This document shows, piece after piece, positions 1-7,517 of a stretch of 64,000 nt of DNA. A model generated the notes under the pieces. The model saw nothing but the letters and a program-made list of their open reading frames with translations, ran no database searches and was not told where the DNA came from. The stretch comes from an uncultured Paracoccaceae bacterium (GTDB taxonomy: Bacteria; Pseudomonadota; Alphaproteobacteria; Rhodobacterales; Rhodobacteraceae): contig CANMVA010000001.1 of NCBI GenBank assembly GCA_947501355.1, positions 1,945,492-2,009,491 of the forward strand, written 5' to 3'. How positions within the stretch are numbered: the stretch's first letter is position 1; every line of letters starts with the position of its first letter. Made by a program: the position numbers and the translations under genes.

Positions 1-322
1 TCTGGGTCAGTTGGGACGATGTCGGCACGGGGATAATCCCGACGGTGATGCACGCAAGATAGACGATGGGAAACTCGACCGTGTTGCCAAGGCGCATGAT
101 GACCCGGTCACCTTGGGTCAGACCCAGTTGCAAAAGCCCGGTCGCGGTGCCGCGGATGGCTGCTTCGAGCGCGCGGTAGCTCCAGCTTTGCACGCCGTCT
201 GCACCAAGGATGCAAAGCGCGTCTTTGCCCGGCGCGCACGCCGCAGCGGACAGCACATATTGTGCCATGTTGAAGCTGGCGGGGGCGGGTTTAAACGGGC
301 CGGTATCGCGGTCGGAAAGCAT
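1..322 (-). CDS. AMP-dependent acyl-CoA synthetase/ligase, N-terminal part (runs off left edge)
   Basis: About 107 residues are visible before the window ends. They match the start of the ANL superfamily (acyl-CoA or aryl-CoA ligases): an opening tail, a strand with the phrase SWSYRALEAA, then LGLTQGDRVIMRLGN and a hydrophobic helix ending in GIIPVPTS. These enzymes activate a carboxylic acid with ATP to an acyl-adenylate and then the CoA thioester. The ATP-binding and catalytic motifs lie outside the window, so the substrate cannot be inferred. The ATG has a GGTGGGG just upstream. The gene is divergent from the XRE-cupin regulator and shares a 64-base intergenic region with it, so that regulator may control it (inference). 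Confidence 0.75.
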   Translation of the reverse strand, partial: MLSDRDTGPFKPAPASFNMAQYVLSAAACAPGKDALCILGADGVQSWSYRALEAAIRGTATGLLQLGLTQGDRVIMRLGNTVEFPIVYLACITVGIIPVPTSSQLTQ

Positions 323-386
323 GCCCCACCGCTAGCCCCGCGCTGCTGGCATTGCAAGCCATGCCAAAACCCCCCTATATGACCCC

Positions 387-1013
387 ATGCCCGATAGTGA
401 CCCCAAGAGACTGATCCAGATCGCCCGTGAAGGCGGCGAAACGACCCAAGCCGAGCCTGTTGATCTGGGCCAGCGCGTCCGCGATCTGCGCAAATCGCGC
501 GGCTGGACGCTGGAGCAGGCCGCCAGCCAGGCTGGGCTTGCGCGTTCGACCCTGTCCAAGATCGAGAACGGGCAGATGTCGCCCACCTATGAGGCGCTGA
601 AAAAGCTGGCGGAGGGGCTGAAAATCTCGGTCCCGCAACTCTTTACGCCGCCGGCCAAGACCCAGGCCAATGGGCGCATGGCGGTCACGATTTCGGGGCA
701 GGGGTCTGGCCATGCCACGACCACCTACGAGCATGAGCTGCTGGCCGCATCGCTAAGCAAGAAGCACATGCTGCCCTACCGCGCCACGATCCGCGCCCGC
801 AGTTTCGAGGAATTCGACGGCTGGGTGCGCCATGACGGCGAAGAGTTTCTGTATGTGCTGACCGGCACCTTGCGGCTTTTCACCGAGTTCTATGAACCCG
901 TCGATCTGGCGCGCGGCGACAGTGCCTATTACGACGCGAGCATGGGCCATAACGTGGTGTCGACCAGTGCCGAGGATGCCACGATCCTGTGGGTCACGTC
1001 ACTGGTCAGTTAG
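387..1013 (+). CDS. XRE-family transcriptional regulator with C-terminal cupin domain
   Basis: The 208-residue protein has a helix-turn-helix of the XRE type at about residues 27-86 (LGQRVRDLRKSRGWTLEQAA, then STLSKIENG) and a cupin_2 ligand-binding barrel at about 125-205, with the typical phrase HDGEEFLYVLTG. Such HTH-cupin proteins are cytoplasmic sensors of small carboxylates, amino acids or polyamines and often control a neighbouring catabolic gene. The divergent acyl-CoA ligase is the obvious candidate target. Its stop codon overlaps the convergent stop of the downstream CsbD-like gene (TTAG), leaving no room for a terminator between them. Confidence 0.85.
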   Translation: MPDSDPKRLIQIAREGGETTQAEPVDLGQRVRDLRKSRGWTLEQAASQAGLARSTLSKIENGQMSPTYEALKKLAEGLKISVPQLFTPPAKTQANGRMAVTISGQGSGHATTTYEHELLAASLSKKHMLPYRATIRARSFEEFDGWVRHDGEEFLYVLTGTLRLFTEFYEPVDLARGDSAYYDASMGHNVVSTSAEDATILWVTSLVS

Positions 1014-1240
1014 GCCGCGTCAGACCGATCACATCTCGAAATATGCAGTATGTGGAGCCAATCCTCCACCTCTTCGCGCGCTTCACGCAAAGTCAGATCG
1101 TGGGTCCGCGCCATCAGCTCTGCAAAGCTCTGATGCCCTTGATGGAGGGCGTCCAAAGCGCGCTCATCTGCATGGGGAAATCGTGAACGGATCATCGGCA
1201 GGTTGATTTGCCATGACTTTAGTAACTGGTCCCAGAACAT
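1010..1240 (-). CDS. Small CsbD-like protein
   Basis: This 76-residue protein starts at an ATG preceded by GAGGAGG at ideal distance; an upstream in-frame start without such a site is less likely. The sequence opens MFWDQLLKSW and ends with REAREEVEDW. This follows the CsbD-family plan: WDQIxGxW at the start, an acidic helix, then an EEAxxxVxxW end. Family members are small, hydrophilic, stress-induced proteins of unclear function. The match is divergent: the usual glycine after WDQI is missing. It lies last in the minus-strand run after arsC. Family assignment is tentative. Confidence 0.55.
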   Translation of the reverse strand: MFWDQLLKSWQINLPMIRSRFPHADERALDALHQGHQSFAELMARTHDLTLREAREEVEDWLHILHISRCDRSDAA

Positions 1241-1303
1241 TGGACGCCTCCTCAAACGCCCTCGCAAGATCCAGACTACGCGCAATCAGGGCGTGCAGGG
1301 AAC

Positions 1304-1333
1304 AGACAGGCTGTCACATGGGTCAGCCTGTCT
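1304..1333 (-). terminator. Stem-loop directly after arsC
   Basis: A 10-bp perfect inverted repeat (GACAGGCTG core, 10-base loop) begins at the arsC stop codon. There is no uridine run after the stem on the minus strand, so it is more likely a processing or stability hairpin or a weak terminator between arsC and the CsbD-like gene. Confidence 0.5.
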
Positions 1334-1809
1334 CAGGCCGCCGCTTCGATCCCGCTGACATGGGCCTGCAATTCGGCGCGACTCATGGCGTGGATATCGG
1401 CTGCGACGAAGGCCTGCGCGCGCTTTTCCAGCTCGGTATAGGCGGTGTCGAAGGCAACCTCCCAGTCGGGCTCGGCGGCGGCGGCGGGGTCTTCGACGCC
1501 CCAATGGCCACGCACGGGCGCACCCGGCCAGATCGGGCAGGTCTCGGACGCGGCAGAGCCACAGACGGTGATGACCACGTCCATTTCGGGCGCGCCTGGC
1601 TCTGCGAACTCGTCCCAGCTTTTTGAGCGCGCATTCGACAGGTCATAGCCCTTGGCACCCAGCATTTGCAGCGTCTGCGGATGCACTTTGCCAGAGGGCG
1701 TGGAGCCCGCCGAGAAGGTGGTCACACCTTCGCCGCCAAGGCGATCCAGCAATTTTTCAAGGATGATCGAGCGGGCCGAGTTACCGGTGCACAGGACAAG
1801 GATATTCAT
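1333..1809 (-). CDS. arsC: Arsenate reductase of the low-molecular-weight phosphatase (thioredoxin-coupled) type
   Basis: The 158-residue protein has the LMW protein tyrosine phosphatase fold. The P-loop is CTGNSAR (Cys7 to Arg13), and two further cysteines at 83 and 91 match the intramolecular disulfide cascade of thioredoxin-dependent ArsC. It would reduce arsenate to arsenite in the cytoplasm. No arsR, arsenite pump or arsH is adjacent. The gene sits 41 bases after the entericidin-like gene in the same direction as the yejA-like gene. An LMW tyrosine phosphatase role is the alternative, but the Cys83/Cys91 pair favours arsenate reductase. Confidence 0.82.
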   Translation of the reverse strand: MNILVLCTGNSARSIILEKLLDRLGGEGVTTFSAGSTPSGKVHPQTLQMLGAKGYDLSNARSKSWDEFAEPGAPEMDVVITVCGSAASETCPIWPGAPVRGHWGVEDPAAAAEPDWEVAFDTAYTELEKRAQAFVAADIHAMSRAELQAHVSGIEAAA

Positions 1810-1850
1810 GGGTTTGCCCTAGGCGCGCAATGTAACAGAACCATGACAGA

Positions 1851-1967
1851 TCAGAACCAGCCGCGCACCGTGCGGGAGCCATCCTGAATGTCACGCCCGA
1901 CACCCTCGACCGTGCCGCACCCGGCGGCTGCAAGACATAAGGTCAGTGCCAATAGTCGGATCATCAT
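1851..1967 (-). CDS. Entericidin EcnA/B-like small lipoprotein
   Basis: A 38-residue protein starts at a double ATG and has a GAGGAG ribosome site contained in the last codons of the upstream yejA-like gene. This implies translational coupling. It has a short signal peptide ending in a lipobox (LAAAGC), so Cys17 should be lipidated, followed by GTVEGVGRDIQDGSRTVRGW. This matches the entericidin pattern (GVGxDIxxGG) of small outer-membrane lipoproteins described as toxin/antidote peptides in Escherichia coli. Only one such gene is present here, so an antidote or plain envelope role is as likely as toxicity. Confidence 0.75.
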   Translation of the reverse strand: MMIRLLALTLCLAAAGCGTVEGVGRDIQDGSRTVRGWF

Positions 1968-1969
1968 GC

Positions 1970-3784
1970 TCACTCCTCATACCACCAGACTTCGGGCTGA
2001 AAGCCGGGCCAGTCGCCATACATCGGCAAACGCTCGGGAAATTTCAACTCCTTTACATGGGCCAGTCGCGAGATCGGGTTATGCCAGATCGGGATCACAT
2101 AGCGCCCTGAGGTCAGCACCCGGTCCAGCGCACGAACGGCGGCGCGAAATTCGTCCTGACCGGAGGCGTTGAGCATTTCGTTGATCATGGCCTCGATTGC
2201 GGGATTGCTGACGCCCATCCAGTTGCGTGTGCCGGGCTGATCGACGCCTGCGCTGCCCCAGTAGAGCAGTTGTTCGTTACCGGGGCTGAGCGACAGGCCA
2301 CGGCGGTAATAGGCCATGTCGAAATCGTAATTGGTCGTGCGTTCCTTGAATTGGGCGCTGTCCACAGTGGTGATCTGCGGGGTGATCCCCATCTGTTTGA
2401 GCGCATCGGCAAAGAGGTCCATGATCTGGCCGGTTTCCGTGGCGCCTTGTTGCAGCAGGATTTCAAACTGCATGGGCTGGCCGTCAGGGCCAGTCATCAC
2501 GCCGTTCTCGACGGTATATCCGGCCTCTTCCAGAAGCCCCAAGGCGCGGCGCATATTGCCCCGGTTGCGTGCGGAACCGTCCGAGACGGGCAGGGTATAG
2601 CCTTCAAGCGCACCGGGAAGCAGCGCGTCTGAGAAAGGGGTCAGTAGTTCGGCCACGCGGCCCTCGGCGGGGCCTTCTTGCATCCCCAGAACGGAGTTCG
2701 AGAAATAAGAGGTGATGCGGGGCTGCACGCCACCATTAAGCGTCTGGTTGATGAACTCAAAGTTGAACGCATGCAACATCGCATCGCGCACGCGCCAATC
2801 GGCAAAGACGTCGCGCCTTGTGTTCATCACGAAGCCCACAATGCCAGAGGGGCGCTGATGCGGGATCAGCGATTGCACGATGTCGCCGGATTGCACGGCG
2901 GGGAAATCATATTGCGCTTCCCATTTCGCCGCATTGGTTTCGCGGAAGCTGGTGATCTCTCCAGCCTTGAAGGCCTCAAAAACCACATCACCATCGCCGA
3001 AGAAGTCGTAGCGAATCTCGTCCAGATTGGCCTGACCGCGCATGAAGGGCAGGTCCTTGCCCCAATAGTCGGGATTGCGTTTGAGGGTCACGTAGCGGTT
3101 CGGCTCAAACTCGGCGATCACGTAAGGCGCGGAGCCGATGGGGACAATCTCAAGCGTGCTTTCGGCGAAGTCCACTCCCTCATATTGCGCCTTCTGAAGG
3201 ATGGGGCGCATCCCCATCAGCAGCGGCAATTCGGCGTCTACCGTGTTGAAGGTGAAACGCACCGTGCGGTCATCGACAGCCTCGGCGGTGGCGACCTTGT
3301 TCCAGGCGGTGTGGTAGCGCGGGTGGCCGACCGTGCCGAGCGTCTCGTAGGACCAAAGCACATCTTCGACCGTCACTGGGCTGCCGTCAGAGAATCGCGC
3401 CTCGGGCCTCAGGGTAAATTGCACCCATTCGCGGTTCTCGCCGACCTCAATCGATTCGGCCAAAAGCCCGTAAAGCGAGAACGGCTCGTCGTAGGATCGG
3501 CCCATCAGGCTTTCAAAAACATGGGTGCGCACACCCCAAGGCGCGCGGCCTTTTCGGATATGCGGATTGAGGCTGTCAAAGCCGCCACCCTCGCCAAAAC
3601 GGATGCTGCCGCCTTTGGGCGCGTCCGGGTTGGCATAGGGCAGAGACACAAAATCAGGTGGAAGCGCAGGGTCGCCATACATAGCTATGCCGTGCTGTGG
3701 CTCTGCGGTCGCGAATCCCGTGGCCGCCGAAAGCCCGATCACGGCGGCAAGGGTTCTGACATGTTGGAAAAAAACCGATCTCAT
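1970..3784 (-). CDS. Periplasmic peptide/microcin-C-type ABC substrate-binding protein (YejA-like, family 5)
   Basis: The 604-residue protein has a signal peptide (cleavage near ATAEP, about residue 27) followed by a family 5 solute-binding fold. YejA-like features include HGIAMYGDPALPPDF, the opening NPDAPKGGSIRFG and the run FDSLNPHIRKG, all typical of the YejA branch that serves YejABEF oligopeptide/microcin C importers. No permease or ATPase gene is adjacent, so it probably works with a transporter encoded elsewhere. The gene heads a minus-strand run with the entericidin-like lipoprotein and arsC. Confidence 0.85.
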   Translation of the reverse strand: MRSVFFQHVRTLAAVIGLSAATGFATAEPQHGIAMYGDPALPPDFVSLPYANPDAPKGGSIRFGEGGGFDSLNPHIRKGRAPWGVRTHVFESLMGRSYDEPFSLYGLLAESIEVGENREWVQFTLRPEARFSDGSPVTVEDVLWSYETLGTVGHPRYHTAWNKVATAEAVDDRTVRFTFNTVDAELPLLMGMRPILQKAQYEGVDFAESTLEIVPIGSAPYVIAEFEPNRYVTLKRNPDYWGKDLPFMRGQANLDEIRYDFFGDGDVVFEAFKAGEITSFRETNAAKWEAQYDFPAVQSGDIVQSLIPHQRPSGIVGFVMNTRRDVFADWRVRDAMLHAFNFEFINQTLNGGVQPRITSYFSNSVLGMQEGPAEGRVAELLTPFSDALLPGALEGYTLPVSDGSARNRGNMRRALGLLEEAGYTVENGVMTGPDGQPMQFEILLQQGATETGQIMDLFADALKQMGITPQITTVDSAQFKERTTNYDFDMAYYRRGLSLSPGNEQLLYWGSAGVDQPGTRNWMGVSNPAIEAMINEMLNASGQDEFRAAVRALDRVLTSGRYVIPIWHNPISRLAHVKELKFPERLPMYGDWPGFQPEVWWYEE

Positions 3785-3863
3785 TTGCGCAACAATCCTC
3801 GTGCCCCATTGTTTCTTTGAGCCGAAGCCTATTCGGGTGTTCCAACCTTTTCAAACTTTTAGC

Positions 3864-3892
3864 TTGGAACGGGGCGGCAGATTGCTTATAAC
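3864..3892 (+). promoter_or_regulatory. Sigma-70-type promoter for the orphan small RNA
   Basis: TTGGAA, a 17-base spacer and TATAAC form a near-consensus housekeeping promoter on the plus strand. It is the best-formed promoter I noticed in the window. No protein gene follows on this strand; a hairpin and an intrinsic terminator do. Confidence 0.65.
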
Positions 3893-3898
3893 TAAAGC

Positions 3899-3975
3899 AC
3901 TGCTCGATAGGTTTCTTGCCTGTATGAAACCTGCCTCAATAACTTAACGCCCGCTTCGTGCGGGCGTTTTTTTTG
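3899..3975 (+). ncRNA. Candidate small regulatory RNA, about 75 nt
   Basis: Transcription from the preceding promoter would start near 3899. The RNA would contain a first hairpin AGGTTTC (3909-3915) with GAAACCT (3926-3932) around a 10-base loop, a short single-stranded linker, and the terminator hairpin ending in eight T. The unit sits alone between the yejA-like gene and livM, both on the other strand, and contains no credible reading frame. Promoter, structure and terminator are seen directly; that it is expressed, and what it regulates, is inference. I do not recognise the RNA family. Confidence 0.6.
3946..3974 (+). terminator. Rho-independent terminator
   Basis: AACGCCCGC pairs with GCGGGCGTT around a 5-base loop, and eight T follow on the plus strand. 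It has a textbook shape and ends the candidate small RNA. Confidence 0.85.
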
Positions 3976-4043
3976 GCCTCATTCCATTGGAAAAACACGT
4001 ATAACCATGCGTCCCGGACCTCTGGCTGTGTCGGGGTGTCAGG

Positions 4044-4062
4044 CCCCGGATCACGTCCGGGG
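4044..4062. repeat. REP-like palindrome (CCCCGGA-TCACG-TCCGGGG)
   Basis: A 7-bp inverted repeat lies just beyond the livM stop codon. A second copy with the same arms and another loop lies at 11556-11574. Short palindromes of this kind are common between genes in alphaproteobacteria and may act as terminator or mRNA-end structures. Confidence 0.6.
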
Positions 4063-4078
4063 CGGGGTTCGGGTCGCT

Positions 4079-5380
4079 CTAGCGTTCGGGAATCAGCCCG
4101 CGCGGACTAAAGCGCAGCACCAGCAGCAGGATCAGCCCCATCGTGAGCAGCCGCATATGAGCCGCACTGTCGAGAAGATGCAGACGCAACGCGCTGTCTT
4201 CCGCAAGACCCGCCGTGAGCGTCTCGATCAGGAACAGCCCGACCGGTTCGACCTGCACCCACAGGAACCAGATCAGGAATCCGCCCAGAACGGCACCGAA
4301 ATTGTTGCCCGAGCCGCCCACGATCACCATCACCCAGATGAGGAAGGTGAAGCGCAGCGGCTGATAGCTGCCCGGTGTCAATTGTCCGTCCAGCGTGGTC
4401 ATCATCGCGCCCGCGATGCCGCAAATGGCAGAGCCGAGGATGAAGATTTGCAGATGGCGTGCTTTGACGTCCTTGCCCATCGCCTCGGCCGCGACCTCAT
4501 TGTCGCGAATGGCGCGCATCATGCGGCCCCAGGGGGATTTAAGCGCAAGCTGAGCGCCCAGCAGTAGGATGACGAGCACCAGCGCGAAGAGCAGGCCGTA
4601 TTGGGTTTTCACAAAGAGCGTTGACGCGGTGACCGGATCAACGCCGAACCCGGCAGCTTGCTCCACAAAGCCGGGATCATTTTGCAGATCAATCTCACGC
4701 GGGACGGGGCGGGGCAGGCCGACCACGTTCTTGACGCCGCGCGCCAGCCAGTCTTCGTTTTTAAGCACCGCGATGATGATCTCGGCAATGCCGAGTGTGG
4801 CGATGGCGAGGTAATCCGAGCGCAGGCCAAGGGCCGTTTTGCCGATCACCCAGGCGACGCCTGCCGCCAGCAGCCCGCCGACAGGCCAGGCGATGATTAC
4901 GGGCAAGCCAAGCCCGCCCAGATTACCCTGGAGCGCGGGGTTGATCGCCTCGACCGCCGCGACACCGGGGTCGAGCACCGCGCGGAAGATGAAGAAACCC
5001 GCGATCAGGATGGCGATGGTCGCCAACGCCTTGGCTTTTCCTTTCAAGCGCGACTGCACAAGGACTGCCGCGATGATGGTGGCGGCCCCCAAAACAAGCG
5101 CTGTCAGGATGCGCACGCCGCCTGCCGCGAAGGCTCCTTCCACGGGGGGCATCGAGATCAGGACAGTGGCCAGACCGCCCAAGGCCACGAAGCCCATGAC
5201 GCCCACATTAAAAAGCCCCGCGAAACCCCATTGAAGGTTAACGCCAAGCGCCATGATGGCCGAGATCAGCCCCATATTCAGAATGGTTAACGCCGAGTTC
5301 CAGCTTTGCATCACGGCGGTCAAAACGATCAGCCCGCTGACAAGCGCAAAGAGGGCTGTGTTTCGCATCGTCTCGCTCAT
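4079..5380 (-). CDS. livM: Branched-chain amino acid ABC transporter permease LivM
   Basis: The 433-residue inner-membrane protein has about ten hydrophobic segments and the LivM-type phrases MGLISAIMALGVNLQWGFAG near the start and DYLAIATLGIAEII in the middle. It pairs with LivH to form the channel for leucine, isoleucine, valine or related substrates. Length is longer than the usual 320-420 because of an extended loop region around residues 60-150. It is the last gene of the liv operon and overlaps livH by 4 bases (ATGA). A REP-like palindrome follows. Confidence 0.93.
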   Translation of the reverse strand: MSETMRNTALFALVSGLIVLTAVMQSWNSALTILNMGLISAIMALGVNLQWGFAGLFNVGVMGFVALGGLATVLISMPPVEGAFAAGGVRILTALVLGAATIIAAVLVQSRLKGKAKALATIAILIAGFFIFRAVLDPGVAAVEAINPALQGNLGGLGLPVIIAWPVGGLLAAGVAWVIGKTALGLRSDYLAIATLGIAEIIIAVLKNEDWLARGVKNVVGLPRPVPREIDLQNDPGFVEQAAGFGVDPVTASTLFVKTQYGLLFALVLVILLLGAQLALKSPWGRMMRAIRDNEVAAEAMGKDVKARHLQIFILGSAICGIAGAMMTTLDGQLTPGSYQPLRFTFLIWVMVIVGGSGNNFGAVLGGFLIWFLWVQVEPVGLFLIETLTAGLAEDSALRLHLLDSAAHMRLLTMGLILLLVLRFSPRGLIPER

Positions 5381-6387
5381 ACCGCTTTTCCTTTGAAGAG
5401 GCCGGTGGGGCGGAACAGCAGCACGATGATGAGGATCACGAAGCTGACCGCGAATTTGTAATCGGTGGAGAGAAGCTGGACGAGGCCATCCGGCTCTAGG
5501 CTTTCAGGCATCAGATAGCCCAGCACTTTTTTCCATGCGTAGGTGATCGTCACCTCTGAAAACGCGATGACGAAACCGCCCACGATCGCGCCCACCGGGC
5601 TGCCAAGCCCCCCCACGATAGCTGAGGCAAAGATGGGCAGCAGAAGCTGGAAATAGGTGAAGGGTTTGAAGGACTTGTCCAGACCGTAAAGCGTGCCCGC
5701 CACAGTCGCCAAAGCCGCCACAATCAGCCACGTATACATCACCACGCGGTCCGGGTTGATGCCGGACAGAAGCGCCAGATCCTCGTTATCCGAAAAGGCC
5801 CGCATGGATTTTCCCGTGCGGGTGCGGTTGAGAAACCAGAACAGGATCGCCACGACAATGACGGCCGTTACGACGGTGATCACTTGGCTCGACCGGATCG
5901 CGAGGCCTTCGGCGAGGCCTGTCATCTCGCGGAAATCGCGCGCGGAAATCAGAAACCGCGCTCCATCGGCAAAGCGCTGATCATCGGGACCGATGATGAA
6001 GCGCACAAGGCCGTTCATGATGAACATCACGCCCATCGAGACGATCACGAGGATCACCGGGGCTGCCTTTTGGCGGCGGTAAAACTGGTAAACGAACTTG
6101 TCGGTGAGTAGCAGAAGGGCGGCTGCCCCGATGATGCCAAAGGGCAAGGCCAATAGCGCTGTCGGCAGCGGCCCGAAAGAAATGCCAGCTGCCTGCAGCG
6201 CCCAGGTCACAAGGATTGTCACCATCGCGCCAAACGCCATCGTGTCGCCATGGGCGAAGTTGGAAAACCGCAGGATGCCGTAGATCAGCGTGACCCCCAG
6301 CGCGCCAAGCGCCAGTTGGCTGCCGTAAGCAATCGCCGGGATCAGCACGAAGTTTGACAGCGCCACGAGCGCATTCAGAAAATCCAT
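5377..6387 (-). CDS. livH: Branched-chain amino acid ABC transporter permease LivH
   Basis: The 336-residue membrane protein has the LivH family start (ALGALGVTLIYGILRFSNFAH) and the conserved loop RTGKSMRAFSDNEDLALLSG. The latter is the EAA-like contact helix for the ATPases. Near the end is GGLGSPVGAIVGGF. It forms the channel with LivM. It directly follows the small secreted unknown, with its start one base beyond that stop codon, so it belongs to one transcript with livGF. Confidence 0.93.
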   Translation of the reverse strand: MDFLNALVALSNFVLIPAIAYGSQLALGALGVTLIYGILRFSNFAHGDTMAFGAMVTILVTWALQAAGISFGPLPTALLALPFGIIGAAALLLLTDKFVYQFYRRQKAAPVILVIVSMGVMFIMNGLVRFIIGPDDQRFADGARFLISARDFREMTGLAEGLAIRSSQVITVVTAVIVVAILFWFLNRTRTGKSMRAFSDNEDLALLSGINPDRVVMYTWLIVAALATVAGTLYGLDKSFKPFTYFQLLLPIFASAIVGGLGSPVGAIVGGFVIAFSEVTITYAWKKVLGYLMPESLEPDGLVQLLSTDYKFAVSFVILIIVLLFRPTGLFKGKAV

Positions 6388-6768
6388 CTAGTCGGTCTCC
6401 GTGCATTGGCCGTGATAGGTGACCGCCAGCGGGCCTTCGAGGATTAGGACCTGATAGCGGCTGACGCCCTCCGGGCCGATGACGATCCGGAACAACGTGT
6501 CATCGCCCGTGGCACGATTTTCGATTACGGTGAAATCCTCGGTCGAGACGTAATGCGCCCCTTGCGTGCCCGCGACATCGCGCAACTCGGCCAGACCAGA
6601 GGTCACCCCTTCAAGCGTATCCAGATCACCGGGGATGATGTCGATGGTAAAATCGGTCGGCTGGCAGGCCTCTTCCTCGAAACACTCGACCGTGTATTCG
6701 CAGGTCAGAGCGAAGGCGGGGAGGGGGGCCAGTATCGCGGCGGACAAAAGGAGATGTCTCATCGTCAT
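6388..6768 (-). CDS. Unknown secreted protein inside the liv operon
   Basis: The predicted protein is 124-126 residues. It begins with a clear signal peptide (RHLLLSAAILAPLPAFA) and leaves a mature part of about 105 residues with cysteines at the sequences LTCEYTVEC, EEACQ and GQCTETD, which could form two disulfides. It is acidic and should be periplasmic. Two starts are possible: the first ATG overlaps the livF stop (ATGA), and the second, 6 bases later, has better spacing from AGGAGG. Its place between livF and livH suggests co-expression with the importer. I do not recognise the family. Confidence 0.7.
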   Translation of the reverse strand: MTMRHLLLSAAILAPLPAFALTCEYTVECFEEEACQPTDFTIDIIPGDLDTLEGVTSGLAELRDVAGTQGAHYVSTEDFTVIENRATGDDTLFRIVIGPEGVSRYQVLILEGPLAVTYHGQCTETD

Positions 6769-7478
6769 CCTCCTAAGAAACTCTTGCGCACTTCGGGGTC
6801 CGCCAGAAGCGCTTTGCCGGTGTCGGTGAACGCGTTGCGCCCTTGAACCAGAACGTACCCCTTGTCTGCAATCTCAAGCGCCTGACGGGCGTTCTGCTCA
6901 ACCATCAAGATCGAGATGCCGGTGCGGGCCACTTCGATGATCCGGTCAAAGAGCTCGTCCATGACGATGGGCGATACGCCCGCCGTTGGCTCGTCCAGCA
7001 TCAGGACATCCGGTTGGGTCATCAGCGCCCGACCAACCGCCACCTGCTGGCGCTGGCCGCCGGACAATTCGCCCGCCGCCTGACGGCGCTTGTCGCCGAG
7101 GATCGGGAACAGATCATAGACCTGCGCAATCGTCTTGCCGATGTCATCGCGGCGCAGGAAGGCACCCATTTCGAGGTTTTCCTCCACCGTCATGGACGTG
7201 AAGATGTTGTGGGTCTGCGGCACGAAGGCCATGCCCTTGGCCACGCGTGCCTGCGGAGTCAGGGCCGTGATATCCTCACCATCCAGAAACACGCCGCCGG
7301 TGTGGATGTTGAGCATCCCGAACACCGCCTTCATCGCGGTGGATTTGCCCGCGCCGTTTGGCCCGACGATCACGGCAATCTCGCCCTTGTCCACGGCCAG
7401 CGTGCAATCATGCAGAATGTCCGCGCCTGAACCATAGCCCCCGGTCATGCCTTTGCCGATCAGAAAGGGCTCAGCCAT
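6765..7478 (-). CDS. livF: Branched-chain amino acid ABC transporter ATP-binding protein LivF
   Basis: The 237-residue ATPase has Walker A GPNGAGKST, signature ELSGGQRQQ and Walker B VLMLDEPTAG, and the LivF-type QTHNIFTSMTVEENL region. It energises transport with LivG. It is separated from livG by 39 bases and overlaps the next gene by 4 bases. Confidence 0.94.
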   Translation of the reverse strand: MAEPFLIGKGMTGGYGSGADILHDCTLAVDKGEIAVIVGPNGAGKSTAMKAVFGMLNIHTGGVFLDGEDITALTPQARVAKGMAFVPQTHNIFTSMTVEENLEMGAFLRRDDIGKTIAQVYDLFPILGDKRRQAAGELSGGQRQQVAVGRALMTQPDVLMLDEPTAGVSPIVMDELFDRIIEVARTGISILMVEQNARQALEIADKGYVLVQGRNAFTDTGKALLADPEVRKSFLGG

Positions 7479-7517
7479 TGGCTTTCATCTTTGCAAAAAT
7501 ATCCAAATCCCACCTCA

